From Adenophora triphylla var. japonica (taxonomy: Eukaryota; Streptophyta; Magnoliopsida; Asterales; Campanulaceae): DNA of 64,000 nucleotides. Positions 10,127 through 19,727 of the stretch are shown here, piece by piece. The notes below the pieces were generated by a model. It was not told where the DNA came from and did no database searches. It worked only from the letters and a program-made list of their open reading frames with translations. A program made the translations under genes and the position numbers. How positions within the stretch are numbered: position 1 is the stretch's first letter; each line of letters begins with the position of its first letter. The DNA is taken from assembly GCA_022495995.1 (NCBI GenBank), contig JAFEMH010001350.1, forward strand, positions 248,001-312,000, written 5' to 3'.

Positions 10127-10616
10127 AACGTCGCAATCACAATGGATTGGAAATCAAGGAAATATATTTAATATAAGTCACGGATCGACTTGGACAAATC
10201 ACGCTATTACACATCAACAAAGACTACACAAGCATTGAGTAAGTGTAGACTTATCCTGGAAAAACATAAGAACGTTTAATGCTTGAAAGCAAAAAAAAAT
10301 CCAACATTTAGGCTCTGGGAAAGTTGTAAAGATGAATGCTTAGTTCTTGATTCAGATGTATTTCTGAAACAGATCCTTGTTTACTATCTATTTATTTTTA
10401 TTTTAAAACAACTCATTCTGAATCAAAAGGGATGTCCTAAAACAGTATCAGAATTTATTTTAGCAGCAATATATAATGCATTTCCCAAATCCGAAGCATA
10501 ATTTGATTGATATCATATAGTTTCTAGTTTGAGCCGGAGCGCCTGATGATCTAGCATGTGAACTAAGGGTAGACCAGTATTTAACGCACTCGGAATCAGT
10601 AACAAGTCTGACCAAC
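10127..10616. other. Host block: upstream relic of a peptide-gene unit plus 3' flank of another
   Basis: 10133-10250 matches the block upstream of other peptide genes (GTCACGGATCGACTTGG, then GTAAGTGTAGACTT), also seen at 16826-16880 and 33800-33860. 10430-10610 matches 17203-17365 (GGGATGTCCTA, TTAGCAGCAAT, TTAACGCACTCG). No peptide-coding frame survives here. Copia-1 is inserted at its right end. Confidence 0.6.
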
Positions 10617-11158
10617 TGTTGTGCAATCGCAGCGGAAGCAAGAGAACAATAACCAAGAACACACAAGCAATCAATAGGGAAATCGAAAGAGAAAAGAGAT
10701 GAAATCAATTTGGGGTTTGAATCACTGCCTTTGTATTATGTGCAATATCTTTCTTAACTTTTACATAGGGTTATAACAAGTATTTATACTACCTAACCCT
10801 AGCCCAAAACTAAGACCATAAAACACAAAAGCCCGTGAAACAAAAACCCCCCGGCTGGCCTTGAGGCGTGTGCCTCAAGGCAATCCATGCGGTCGCCTGG
10901 GAATGATTCAAGCCACGCCTAACCTTCGGAGCATGAGGCGCCCGCCAAGTTAGGAACCATGCGCCCGCCTCAAGCAAACTACGCCAACTCCAAAACCAAC
11001 TGGACACGAGGCGCCCGCCTCGCCATTCCCCAAGCGCCCGCCTCAAACCAAAGTACCAGAGCTCCATCTTCTGTCTTCAAAGCGTCCGCCTCACATTGTG
11101 TGGGGCGCCTGCCTCAGACCAAAAGACCCAGCCATGAAGAAACGAGCCACATCCAACA
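10617..11158 (-). repeat. copia-1 3' LTR (left)
   Basis: It starts TGTTGTGCAATCG and ends CACATCCAACA on the plus strand. On the minus strand, GTATAAATAC (10781-10789) is the TATA box. Upstream of it in U3 are seven copies of a GAGGCGCCCGCCTC-type motif at 10860-11118. Confidence 0.95.
10860..11118. repeat. Iterated GC-rich near-palindrome array in copia-1 U3
   Basis: Seven copies occur: TTGAGGCGTGTGCCTCAAGG, GAGGCGCCCGCC, GCGCCCGCCTCAAG, GAGGCGCCCGCCTCG, AAGCGCCCGCCTC, AAGCGTCCGCCTC and GGGCGCCTGCCTC. The same array is in the other copia-1 LTRs (15246-15505, 32571-32830, part at 56262-56425). Overlapping open frames here are composition artefacts. Confidence 0.9.
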
Positions 11159-11228
11159 ATCTCCACCTTGGCGAGTGTTCACCCAAACCAACAGAAGATA
11201 TATGGAACCAACTCGAACCTCCCCATCT

Positions 11229-11696
11229 CTAACAGCTAGAGATGTGTAACAAGTTCAAACAGAGCTTGAACTTGTCAGTAGTAACCGGCTTCGTCAACAT
11301 ATCCGCAGCATTCTCCGTAGTGTGAACCTTCTCTAGCACAACCTCACCCATATCAATCAACTCTCGAATTTTGTGAAACCGAACATCAATATGCTTCGTC
11401 CGTTGATAATAAATGTGATTCTTTGGCAAGAAAATCGCGCTTTGACTGTCACAAAGCAACTTCACTCCACCTTACCTCCAAACATACCCCACAACAGAAA
11501 GCTCCTCATTCTTACCTCCAAACATGATGCCATAATCCATAGTGCCCTTCAAATATCTGAGAATCCACTTGACTGCTTCCCAATGCTGTTTGCCCGGATT
11601 CGCCATATATATACTTGCTAACCATACTAATAGCTTGCGCCAAATCTGGCCTCGTGCAAACCATAGCATACATGAGACATCCCACTGCGCTTGCAT
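11229..11696 (-). pseudogene. copia-1 RNase H remnant
   Basis: Minus-strand pieces encode HWEAVKWILRYLKGTMDYG and then, after a break, KLLCDSQSAIFLPKNHIYY and KTKHIDV..ADMLTKPVTTDKF, the RNase H end of copia pol. Between VVGYVW and GGVKLLCD the segment that normally carries the first catalytic Asp and Glu is missing and a stop lies in frame. It cannot degrade RNA in the hybrid. Confidence 0.8.
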
Positions 11697-12087
11697 AGGG
11701 AACCTTTGACATACTCTGAATATCTTTAGTCGAACTCGGGGAATCTGAGGCAGATAAATTAAACTTACTCGCCAATGGTGTCTTCACAGGTTTTGCATCC
11801 CGCATATTGAACCTCTCCAACACCTTCTCCACATATCCGGCTTGAGACAACGACAATCTCCTAGATTTTCTGTCTCGGCAAATCTCCATCCCAAGAATCT
11901 TCTTGGCTTCCCCCAAATCCTTCATTTCAAATTTTGTACTCAACAAGGCCTGTAACTGATTGACCTCGTTCTTACTTCTACCAGCGATAAGCATATACAG
12001 TAACAGAAAAATAAAAGAACCATCATCTAGGCTCTTCACATACATGCAGCAATCATACTCACAACGCTTGTAGCCAATACGTACCAT
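11512..12087 (-). pseudogene. copia-1 reverse transcriptase, C-terminal half, lacking the catalytic YVDD
   Basis: The frame encodes GYKRCEYDCCMYVKSLDDGS, then FLLLYMLIAGRSKNEV, FEMKDLGEAKKILGMEICRD and YASAVGCLMYAMVCTRPDLA. In the family the sixth block is LLYVDDMLIAG. Here Tyr is followed directly by Met, an in-frame loss of the three codons for Val-Asp-Asp (near 12000). Without these aspartates the polymerase cannot act, although the frame stays open. Confidence 0.85.
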
Positions 12088-12123
12088 GTAGGAGTCAAAC
12101 CTCGTATACCACTGCCTCGGAGA

Positions 12124-12876
12124 CTACTTCAGCCGATAAAGTGACTTCTTCAATCTACAAACCAAATGCTCCTGCCCGGGCTCCATGAACCCATGTGGTT
12201 GCTCCATGAAAATCTGCTCATCCAACTCACCATGTAGAAACGCAGTTTTCACATCCATCTGCTCCAACACCAAATCATAGTGCGCTACAAGACTCAACAC
12301 AATCCGAATGGAAGTATGTCTCACAACAAGCGAAAAAATCTCATTATAATCCAACCCCTCTCGCTGCGAATACCCCTTTGCTACCAAACGAGCCTTGAAC
12401 TTTTCCCCCTCCTTTTCTGATACTGCCTCCTTGCGCTTTAAAACCCACTTGCACCCAATAGCACGCTTCCCTTTAGGAAGCTCCACCAAATCCCATGTAT
12501 TGTTCTTGTACAATGACTCCATCTCCTCTGCCATAGCAGTTACCCACTTGTCCTTTTCCGGACTGTTTATAGCCTCCTTAAAAGTACTCGGGTATCCACT
12601 ACTAAGAACAAGAACATATGAAGCCATGTCTTCAAACCCATACCTGACCGGTGGCTTGATTACTCTCTTAGGTCTCCCAACTGAAGTACTAGCCACTTCT
12701 TGTGTAGTTGCATCTGACTCCGGAAGAGTGAGATCCGCATCAGTATTATCCTCACGTAGCTCCACCTCAATAACCTGCTTCTCGCCCTCCTTGCTTTCTG
12801 GCACCTTCTCCTTATCATCATGAATACACTTCAACATAGCCTTTTCATCAAAGACTACATCCCTACTAATCACCAC
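12124..12876 (-). pseudogene. copia-1 integrase-RT linker and reverse transcriptase N-terminal half
   Basis: The frame encodes the start of RVT_2: MESLYKNNTWDLVELPKGKR, AIGCKWVLKRKE, ARLVAKGYSQREGLDYNEIF, MDVKTAFLHGELDEQIFMEQ and CRLKKSLYRLK. The preceding linker is acidic and variable (12680-12876), as usual. It breaks at 12124 (stop in place of the following Gln of KQ), and the palm continues in the next segment. Confidence 0.85.
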
Positions 12877-12894
12877 CTTGCTTGACTTGGGATC

Positions 12895-13660
12895 CTAAAG
12901 CTTGTATCCTTTCACACCTATTTCATACCCGAGAAAGACACACTGTTTTGACTTTGGATCAAGCTTCGACCGCTCTTCACCAGAAATATGCACATAGGAT
13001 GGACACCCAAACACCCGGATATCGGTGAAGTCTACCTCATTACCCGTCCATACCTCCTCCGCAAACCTGTTATCCAAAGAGACTCTAGGTGATCTGTTAA
13101 TCAAGAAACATGCCATACTCACCCCGCATCAGCCCAAAAGTTCTTCGCCAACCCCGCATTGAATCGTAGACACCTAGCCCTTTCCGCAATAGTTCTGTTC
13201 ATCCTCTCAGCCACACCATTTTGTTGTGGTGTCTTGCGCACCGTGTAGTGCCTCTTGATTCCATGCTCTCTACAGAACTTCTTGAACTCGCCATCTGTGT
13301 ACTATATGTCCCATTATCACTCCTCAAACACTTGATTTTCCGCCCCGTTTGGTTTTCCACTTCAGCTTTCCACACCTTGAACTTCTCAAAAGTCTCTGAC
13401 TTGTGCCTCATGTAGTAAACCCAAACCTTCTTCGAAAAATCATCAATAAACGTCACGAAGTAATAATGTCCTCCTCTAGATTCTGTTCTGACCGGCCCCT
13501 ACACATCTGAATGAACATAATCGAGAATACACTTTGTCGTGTGTTTACCCGTCTTGAATTGCACCTTGTTCTGCTTTCCAAGAACATAATACTTGTAAAA
13601 CTCCAGTTTACAAGTCTTCACACCCTTCAACAACATACGTTTATGAAGTTCCCGCATTCC
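12895..13660 (-). pseudogene. copia-1 integrase, frameshifted
   Basis: Pieces encode TFIDDFSKKVWVYYMRHKSE, KIKCLRSDNGTY (second catalytic Asp context), then after a frame change CFLINRSPRVSLD, VFGCPSYVHISGEERSKLD and CVFLGYEIGVKGYKL. At least two frame changes (about 13310 and 13125-13200) and stop codons split it. In active elements it inserts the cDNA into the genome. Confidence 0.8.
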
Positions 13661-13663
13661 CCT

Positions 13664-14350
13664 TTAACCCATGTGACCAAGCCTCATATGCCATAGAAGG
13701 GCATCAGTATCGACATCAGACTCAAACTCAACAGATGTGACTCCACCTACAACCGTGCTCCCTAGCAACCTGTAAATGTTCTTGGAGCCCTTCTCACCCT
13801 TCATCACAACCATAGCACCCTTAACCACTTTCAATACTCCACCTTGTGCTTTGTAGTTCATACCGTTATCATCCAAGGTACCCATTGAAATCGGATTTTT
13901 AGAAACCTCTGAAACATGTCTAACATCACATAACGTTCTAACTACACCATCATACATCTTAATTCTTATAGTTCCTATGCCAACAATTTTACAAGTAGCA
14001 CCAGTACCCATAGTAACTCTACCAGAATTAACTGACCTGTAGGTATCGAACCAATCACGATTCGCCGTCACATGAAACGAACATGCTGAATCCAGAATCC
14101 AACCATCTGTCGGGTGCTCAACAGCTGATGAAGTCGTGAGCATATCTCCATCCACAACCTCCGAGCAATCTTCAACCACATTGACTGACTTTGAAGATCC
14201 TTCCTTGCCTTTACCGTTCCCCTTCTCCGGACAATTCTGCCTCTTATGCCTCTTCTGCCCACATTTGAAACAATTCCCCTTGTACTTCTTCCTTGACTGA
14301 GAACGAGAATTCTGCCTCTGCGAGTTATCCCGGAACTGAGATCTCCCACG
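13664..14350 (-). pseudogene. copia-1 zinc knuckle, aspartic protease and GAG-pre-integrase region
   Basis: The minus strand encodes a CCHC knuckle (CFKCGQKRHKRQNC, about 14225-14275), then the protease motif WILDSACSFHVT (about 14070-14105) and DALLWHMRLGHMG, the start of the integrase zinc region (about 13665-13705). A stop follows. The knuckle's usual Gly-His pair is Arg-His. Confidence 0.8.
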
Positions 14351-14353
14351 TTC

Positions 14354-14980
14354 CTAATTTTCCTTCACAAATAACCCCTCACCCGCAGGTTCATCAATAG
14401 ACTTCTTCCGTTTATGAAAAGCTAGAAGAGCTTCTGTGACCAGTTGCAGTTCCACAGTCTCCTCCCCCCACGTCAACGTAGTAACAAGGTTTTCGTATGT
14501 TGAAGAATCGGGCAACGAATTTAACAGCATCAAAGCCTTGTCCTCATCCTCGAACTTCACCTCCACCCTAACCAAATCGTTGAGAATTTGGTTAAACGTG
14601 TGTATATGAGATTCTAGGTCAGAACCCTCTACCATCTTAAGCCCATACAGCCGTTTCTTAAGATGCAATTTGTTCGAAACGGATTTCGACAAATACCTAG
14701 CCTCCAAAATCTCCCAAACCTTTATCGGTGATTTCTCATCGATCACGTGATACACCACCTCATCCCCAAGGCACTGCCGTATAGAGGATACAGCCCGCTC
14801 TTGCAATTCCTTCCATGGACATTCTTCGATATCATCAGGTTTATCCGAAGATCGAAGAACCTTTCCCAAGCCTGCTTGAATCAAGAAATCCTTCACCCTC
14901 CTTTGCCATAACGCAAAGTTTCCATGCTCATCAAACTTCTGAACATCGGACTTTACGGTGATAGAATTCCCCCCAGACAT
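14354..14980 (-). pseudogene. copia-1 gag (UBN2-type), ended by a nonsense codon
   Basis: ATG at 14980 gives MSGGNSITVKSDVQKFD, then FALWQRRVKDFLIQAGL, and EILEARYLSKSVSNKLHLKK, a copia gag core of about 210 residues that assembles the particle. A TAG at 14354-14356 cuts it before the zinc knuckle. The copy at 31680 has CAG (Gln) there and reads through, so this is a copy-specific mutation. Confidence 0.85.
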
Positions 14981-14989
14981 CGCAGCCGT

Positions 14990-15001
14990 GCTCTGATACC
15001 A
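14990..15001 (-). promoter_or_regulatory. copia-1 primer binding site
   Basis: The plus strand reads GCTCTGATACCA, the complement of TGGTATCAGAGC, which pairs with the 3' end of initiator Met tRNA. It lies 2 bp from the right LTR. Confidence 0.9.
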
Positions 15002-15003
15002 GT

Positions 15004-15545
15004 TGTTGTGCAATCGCAGCGGAAGCAAGAGAACAATAACCAAGAACACACAAGCAATCAATAGGGAAATCGAAAGAGAAAAGAGATGAAATCAATTTGG
15101 GGTTTGAGTCACTGCCTTTGTATTATGTGCAATATCTTTCTTAACTTTTACATAGGGTTATAACAAGTATTTATACTACCTAACCCTAGCCCAAAACTAA
15201 GACCAGAAAAGACAAAAGTCCGTGAAACAAAAACCCCCCGGCTGGCCTTGAGGCGTGCGCCTCAAGGCAATCCATGCGGCCGCCTGGGAATGATTCAAGC
15301 CACGCCTAACCTTCGGAGCATGAGGCGCCCGCCAAGACAGGAACCATGCGCCCGCCTCAAGCAAACTACGCCAACTCCAAAACCAAGTGGACGCGAGGCG
15401 CCCGCCTCGCCATTCCCCAAGCGCCCGCCTCAAACCAAAGTACAAGAGCTCCATCTTCTGTCTTCAAAGCGTCCGCCTCATATTGTGTGGGGCGCCCGCC
15501 TCAGACCAAAAGACCCAGCCATGAAGAAACGAGCCACATCCAACA
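15004..15545 (-). repeat. copia-1 5' LTR (right)
   Basis: It is a 542-bp match to 10617-11158 with a few substitutions, and the U3 array lies at 15246-15505. Host sequence resumes after CCAAC with ATTGCTGCTTTAATACTACG, homologous to 17370-17390. Confidence 0.95.
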
Positions 15546-15775
15546 CCAACATTGCTGCTTTAATACTACGAAAGAAGGGTATATATCTTAAAAACTATTC
15601 TCCAAATGTAAGTTACAAAAATCATAGTGATACTGTACAACATGAATAAAAAATATGTTGATCGCTAAACTTCTTTGCAAATGGTAAATACTGTCAACTA
15701 CTACATCCGTCTCAAAATGAGTGCTTATTTTTGTTCTTGATCATAACATAACTGTCATCCATTTTGGACAGATAA

Positions 15776-15943
15776 CTATAACAGCGAAAGTTGAGATCCA
15801 ATGGGGTAGTAGGTCATGGGGATTAGAGCACTATTATTCTTCTTCAAATGGGTATCAGAACTTTTTGATGGAGTGAGATCGTTTTCACATGAAACTTTGG
15901 TGGATTCAAAGAAGCAACTAAATGGGCTTAAGAAGAAGGTCAT
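15776..15943 (-). CDS. Small peptide gene B1 (55 aa)
   Basis: ATG at 15943 gives MTFFLSPFSCF, KVSCENDLTPSKSSD and the end MTYYPIGSQLSLL. It is shorter than A or D in the Lys-rich middle. An upstream in-frame ATG at 15985 exists, but the start at 15943 aligns with all paralogs. The penultimate Arg of the conserved SRL end is Leu here, while B2 keeps Arg. The flanks match those of B2 and B3. The function is unrecognised. Confidence 0.65.
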   Translation of the reverse strand: MTFFLSPFSCFFESTKVSCENDLTPSKSSDTHLKKNNSALIPMTYYPIGSQLSLL

Positions 15944-16059
15944 TTTGAAACTTTTAAGGTAAATCTTAGATCTATTAGCTCTCAAGTTGGGAGTAAATTA
16001 GAAGGCAAAGGATTGAGTTTGATTTGTGATGCTGTGATAATATTCTCACCTGATATATG

Positions 16060-16072
16060 CAAATTTATAGGT
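16060..16072 (-). promoter_or_regulatory. TATA box of gene B1
   Basis: The minus strand reads CCTATAAATTTGC about 120 bp before the ATG. Confidence 0.55.
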
Positions 16073-16177
16073 AAAGAAAAACTGGGTTAGCTTCCTTTCA
16101 TGTTCCCCAAGAAAGATGATTCTTCATGAGACCTCCATTTTTATTTTTAATTTTTCAATATTCCCGATGTGGGATAA

Positions 16178-16529
16178 AAAGTCTGAGGTTCCACCTTAAA
16201 ACCAATTGGTGTTAAGGGGAGTAGCCCAGGATCCTTATATGTTAGAGACAAGTCTTGTTTATTCCCGATGTGGGATAATGTTCTCTTACACGCCCCCTCA
16301 CGTGTAGCCGGACTTTGCCAAAGGCTTACAACGTGGACTGGATGGTGGGTGACGCGGAGGGTTCATCGTGGGCCGTTGGGCCTGCACGTGTAATGGACCA
16401 GCTCTGATACTATCTTAAAGTCTGAGGTTCCACCTTAAAACCAATTGGTGTTAAGGAGAGTAGCCCAGGATCCTTATATGTCAGAGACAAGTCTTGTTTA
16501 TTCCCGATGTGGGATAATGTTCTCTTACA
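16178..16529 (-). mobile_element. TRIM (miniature LTR retrotransposon)
   Basis: Two ~113-bp direct repeats (16178-16290 and 16417-16529; AAGTCTGAGGTTCCACC ... GATGTGGGATAATG) flank a ~126-bp noncoding core. Beside the right repeat is GCTCTGATAC, nearly the complement of the Met-tRNA primer site. Beside the left repeat is GCCCCCTCACG, a complemented polypurine tract. These features define a TRIM in minus orientation. A stray ATTCCCGATGTGGGATA at 16160-16176 repeats part of the LTR. Unit 2 lacks the element and instead keeps ~25 bp of target that is missing here. Confidence 0.85.
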
Positions 16530-16717
16530 ATTCCTATGTCAAGTTGAATTTTCAACACGTAAACGTGACAATTAAAAAAGATTGGGGATCAAGGAAATAT
16601 AGATAACAAAAGTCAAGGCGGCTGCATATATAAACACTTGTTACAAGACAAAACAAGCTCAGTTTCCTTCCTGAATTGCTCCAAATTTCTAAAGAAAGAC
16701 AATTCTTAAATTACTGG

Positions 16718-16754
16718 GATCTTAGCTATTTTTGAATGAAAAATAGCTAAGATC
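16718..16754. repeat. Perfect hairpin, 16-bp arms, 5-nt loop
   Basis: GATCTTAGCTATTTTT, loop GAATG, AAAAATAGCTAAGATC. It is kept without change in unit 2 at 33694-33730. It is not followed by a T-run typical of a terminator role. Confidence 0.85.
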
Positions 16755-17511
16755 AAATTTTTCAATATATATGACGTGGCAATAACATTGGATTGGAGAT
16801 AAAGGAATTATACATAATGAAAGTCACGGATCGACTTGGGCCAATCACAGTATTACGCATCAGTAAGTGTAGACTTGTCCATAGCCTAATGGCGATGTAA
16901 GTGAAAAAAATTTTGGAAATTCATTTTTGGGACGGAGGGAGTAAAAAATAAGAGAAGGTATATAATATGACTTTGTGTTCAAGACCAGAAAATTTGTGAA
17001 ACAGTTCCCCTGTTCTTTCCATGCTTATACACCAAAAAATGGAAAAATTTTGGTGTTCATTTGTTGCTTGCAGAGATAAGTACACAGCATTGAGTTTTGT
17101 ATCTTGCCTGTTGAGTTAGATCATATTGATCAGGTCGGACGCGTATTTTGTGTTTCTTTTTTATTTATACATATTTTTAATACTAATTCTAAATCAAGAG
17201 GGATGTCCTAGAACAATATCAGGTGTTATTCTAGCAGCAATAGATTGCCAATTCCAAATAAAAAATATGATGAATATCCTTTAAAAAAAATAAAAAAATA
17301 GCTGGAGCATCTGTTTTTTTATCTTGCACCTGTTTTTAACGCACTCGAAATCAGTAACGAGTGACCGCGATTGCTGCTTTAATACTACGGAAGAACGAGG
17401 ATATCATATAATTATTCTCCAAGTATTACAAAAATCTTAATGATATAATACAGCATGAATGGAAAATCTGTTGATGGCAAAACTTCTTTACAAATGGCAA
17501 GTACTGCCAAC

Positions 17512-17584
17512 TACTACCTCCATCTCAAAATGAATGATCTATTTTGTCCTGATCAAGAGGACATTCATTTTGAGACGGAGAGAC
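17512..17584. mobile_element. Short fold-back MITE downstream of gene D1
   Basis: CCATCTCAAAATGAATGATC and its inverted partner GACATTCATTTTGAGACGGA form arms around a short loop. The same copy is in unit 2 at about 34490-34561. Confidence 0.65.
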
Positions 17585-17655
17585 TAACTTATAATACATA
17601 GTGAACAAAAATAAGCCAAAGAATGTTGATGTTCCACGTTATGATTTTCGGATAA

Positions 17656-17841
17656 CTATAAGCGTGAAAGTTGAGATCCAACAGGGAAATAGGTCACTGG
17701 AATTGGAGCACTAGTCTTGTTTTTCTTTGACTTGCTTTTCTCCATATTGGTATCAAAACTTTTTGATGCAGTGAGATTTGCTTCACATGAAACTTTGGTG
17801 GAATCGGAGAAGCAACTAAAGGGGTTTAAGAAGAAGGCCAT
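17656..17841 (-). CDS. Small peptide gene D1 (61 aa)
   Basis: ATG at 17841 gives MAFFLNPFSCFSDSTKVSCE, a Lys/Ser-rich middle (MEKSKSKKNKTSAP) and the end IPVTYFPVGSQLSRL. The protein is identical to D2 in unit 2. It keeps all family-invariant residues, including both cysteines, which makes it the most typical member. The TATA box lies about 65 bp upstream and the GACACCATATGCAGGTG motif 154 bp upstream. A basic middle between two conserved ends suggests two short interaction motifs joined by a flexible linker (inference). Confidence 0.7.
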   Translation of the reverse strand: MAFFLNPFSCFSDSTKVSCEANLTASKSFDTNMEKSKSKKNKTSAPIPVTYFPVGSQLSRL

Positions 17842-17901
17842 TTGAATATATTAACGTAAAGCTTAGAACGATATTGTGTTTGATTTTTGGTCAACTAATC
17901 T

Positions 17902-17913
17902 ATGCATATTTAT
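17902..17913 (-). promoter_or_regulatory. TATA box of gene D1
   Basis: The minus strand reads CTTATAAATATGC, in the same position as in D2 (34878-34889). Confidence 0.6.
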
Positions 17914-17994
17914 AAGGAAGGTAAAGAAAAACTAGGTGAGTTTCCTTCCATGTTCCTGCAAATATCTAGCTTCCTTGGACCCCAACTTCTTTTC

Positions 17995-18011
17995 GACACC
18001 ATATGCAGGTG
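17995..18011 (-). promoter_or_regulatory. Conserved upstream motif of gene D1
   Basis: GACACCATATGCAGGTG is identical to 6750-6766 and 34971-34987. Confidence 0.45.
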
Positions 18012-18235
18012 ATTTGCCTAAATTCAACAAAAATAAAGTTGACAATTACAATAGATTGGGGATCAAGGAAATGGAAATGATAAAACAAGGACCAATCATG
18101 GTGTTACACATCGACAAAGACGACATCACAAGCATCGGTATGTGTAGACTTGTCCTAGTCCATAGTCTGATGTGCATTTTTGACTTGGTATCCATCAGAT
18201 ACTACTCTATACTAGTTCTAAGACTTTTATTTTCT

Positions 18236-18236
18236 T

Positions 18237-18293
<57 letters not shown>
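18236..18293. repeat. (TA)n microsatellite
   Basis: About 28 TA units. Unit 2 has a longer tract at the same place (35216-35302). Confidence 0.95.
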
Positions 18294-18295
<2 letters not shown>

Positions 18296-18440
18296 AATGA
18301 ATTTCTTAGAGTAAATGATTTTTATTTTATTTTATTATATATTTGTATTTTTTTCATCGTCTAAAATAAACAAATAAAATTACTTGGCATCCATTATATT
18401 TCATTCATTTTTGATAAAAATAAAGAAACTTGAGAATATT

Positions 18441-18857
18441 TATGTAGTTCAACAGGACGATAGTTCAGCACAGCAGGAAGCAGTTCACGGGGCACGACTC
18501 GTGATCTCCGGCATGACTCGTGACACTGATCATCACGAGTGCAACAATGAGTACGACTCGTACCACGAGTGGGTTAAGAAGTGAACGACTCGTGACCTTT
18601 AGCACGAGTCGTGCTTTCCGCTGAAAGACGGAATCTGGTTTTTATTTTGTTGATGTTTGAACAATTAAGTTAGGGTATTTTGGTATTTTACTTTTAAAGT
18701 CGTTTTAGGGTTTGTGTGGGAGTATTTATACTTGTTTTTGGGTTTTGAAAACTTAGACTTCGATTATTTATGAATTATTAAGAAAAGCTTGAAGCTTTCT
18801 TTTATCGAATCTTGGTTCTTTCTTGTTCAGTATTTAATCTCTAGCCGCAAGGCATCA
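18441..18857 (+). repeat. gypsy 5' LTR, unit 1
   Basis: 417 bp, ending GCCGCAAGGCATCA. Seven copies of a CACGACTCGTG motif lie at 18488-18622, and a TATTTATA box is at 18723-18730. A diverged TGGTAGCAG near 18860 may be the primer site. Confidence 0.85.
18488..18622. repeat. Iterated CACGACTCGTG near-palindromes in gypsy U3
   Basis: Seven copies in both orientations occur: CACGACTCGTG, CATGACTCGTGAC, ATCACGAGTG, TACGACTCGTAC, CACGAGTGG, ACGACTCGTGAC and CACGAGTCGTG. The array is present in all four gypsy LTRs (also about 24345-24465, 35505-35622, 39675-39792). Confidence 0.9.
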
Positions 18858-18884
18858 TTTGGTAGCAGTTGTCTGGACGAATCG

Positions 18885-19727
18885 ATGGCCGAACGAGGGC
18901 GTGGTGGTCGCGGTGGACGTGGTGGTCGTGGTAGGGGCCGTGGAGCAGATCTCCAAGAAGACGATCATCGCGAACGTGATCTGCGTGATGTTGAGATAGA
19001 TGATTTGAGAAGACAGGTTCAAATACTTCATCTCCAGGTTCAGAATCGCAGGAATCGAACGAGAACTCCAACGGATATGGGTTCAGATTCGGCTGGTTCT
19101 TCTGACGAGGGGGATTATCAAGAGGGAATCAATCCCTTCGCCATAAATCATGGACATCAGTTCAGGTATGAGGGAGACTCTTCAAAAAATATTGGTGTCA
19201 AGATTGAAATTTCAAAATTTGAAGGTAAAGTCCACCCTGATGAGTTCATTGATTGGCTTAATATTTTTGATAGGATTTTTGATTTAAAACATATGAAGGA
19301 TAGTGCTAAGGTGAAAGTTGTTGCAATCAAATTGAAGAAACATGCTTCAATTTGGTGGGATCATGTTATGAAACAAAGGGCTCGTGAAGCGAAATCCAAG
19401 ATTCAGTTTTGGGATAAGATGAAGAAAATATTGCGAAGAAAGTTCCTTCATGAACATTATAGGCAAGAATCTTTTATTGATTACCATAATCAGAAGCAAG
19501 GAGATTTATCGGTGGCGGAGTTCATCAATGAATTTGACCGCTTGCGTATGGGATGTGATGTGGCCGAAGAGGATGAACAAACAATTGCTCATTTTCTTGG
19601 AAGACTTTGTGTTGATATTTCAGATGCGGTTCAGTTGCAGCAGTATTGGACTTATGACGATGTTTGTCGCCTTGCTTTAAATGTTGAGAAACAATTGCAG
19701 AAAAAGAAGGTTGTGAATCGTTGGTGA
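18885..19727 (+). pseudogene. gypsy gag, truncated by a stop (unit 1)
   Basis: ATG at 18885 begins MAERGRGGRGGRGGRGRGRG, an Arg/Gly-rich start, followed by the retrotrans_gag core: FEGKVHPDEFIDWLNIFDRI, KLKKHASIWWDHVMKQRA and QGDLSVAEFINEFDRLRM. A TGA after VNRW (CGA in unit 2) ends it before the zinc knuckle. The knuckle CFKCHGIGHLKAEC is still readable at 19867-19910. The gag forms the particle that packages element RNA. Confidence 0.85.

Larger units (their letters stand above)
10617..15545 (-). mobile_element. Ty1/copia retrotransposon copia-1, full structure, inactive
   Basis: Two 542-bp LTRs (10617-11158, 15004-15545) flank gag-pol on the minus strand. The 5-bp target duplication CCAAC (10612-10616, 15546-15550) is perfect. 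The primer site GCTCTGATACCA (complement of TGGTATCAGAGC) lies 2 bp inside the right LTR. The gene order gag, protease, integrase, RT, RNase H is that of copia. Every domain is damaged (see parts). At 4.9 kb it has lost several hundred bases of pol. The LTRs differ at few positions, so insertion is recent relative to LTR decay. Confidence 0.95.
16530..17655. other. Host spacer between genes B1 and D1
   Basis: No coding sequence is supported. It holds a second upstream block (AGTTTCCTTCC at 16660, the hairpin at 16718, CACGGATCGACTTGG at 16828, GTAAGTGTAGACTTG at 16863) with no peptide frame after it. It also holds a lone MITE end (GGGACGGAGGGAGTA near 16927) and 3'-flank sequence of the next gene (17203-17400). 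Confidence 0.6.

Noticed and set aside
10810..11249. Open frames on both strands over the copia-1 LTR (also 15197-15649, 32570-32971, 56168-56629)
   Set aside because: They follow the GC-rich iterated motifs, occur in every LTR copy, lack conserved domains and overlap on opposite strands.
17936..18364. 142-codon frame running through the (TA)n tract (also 34912-35310)
   Set aside because: It encodes a Tyr-Ile run from the microsatellite and its length changes with repeat number.
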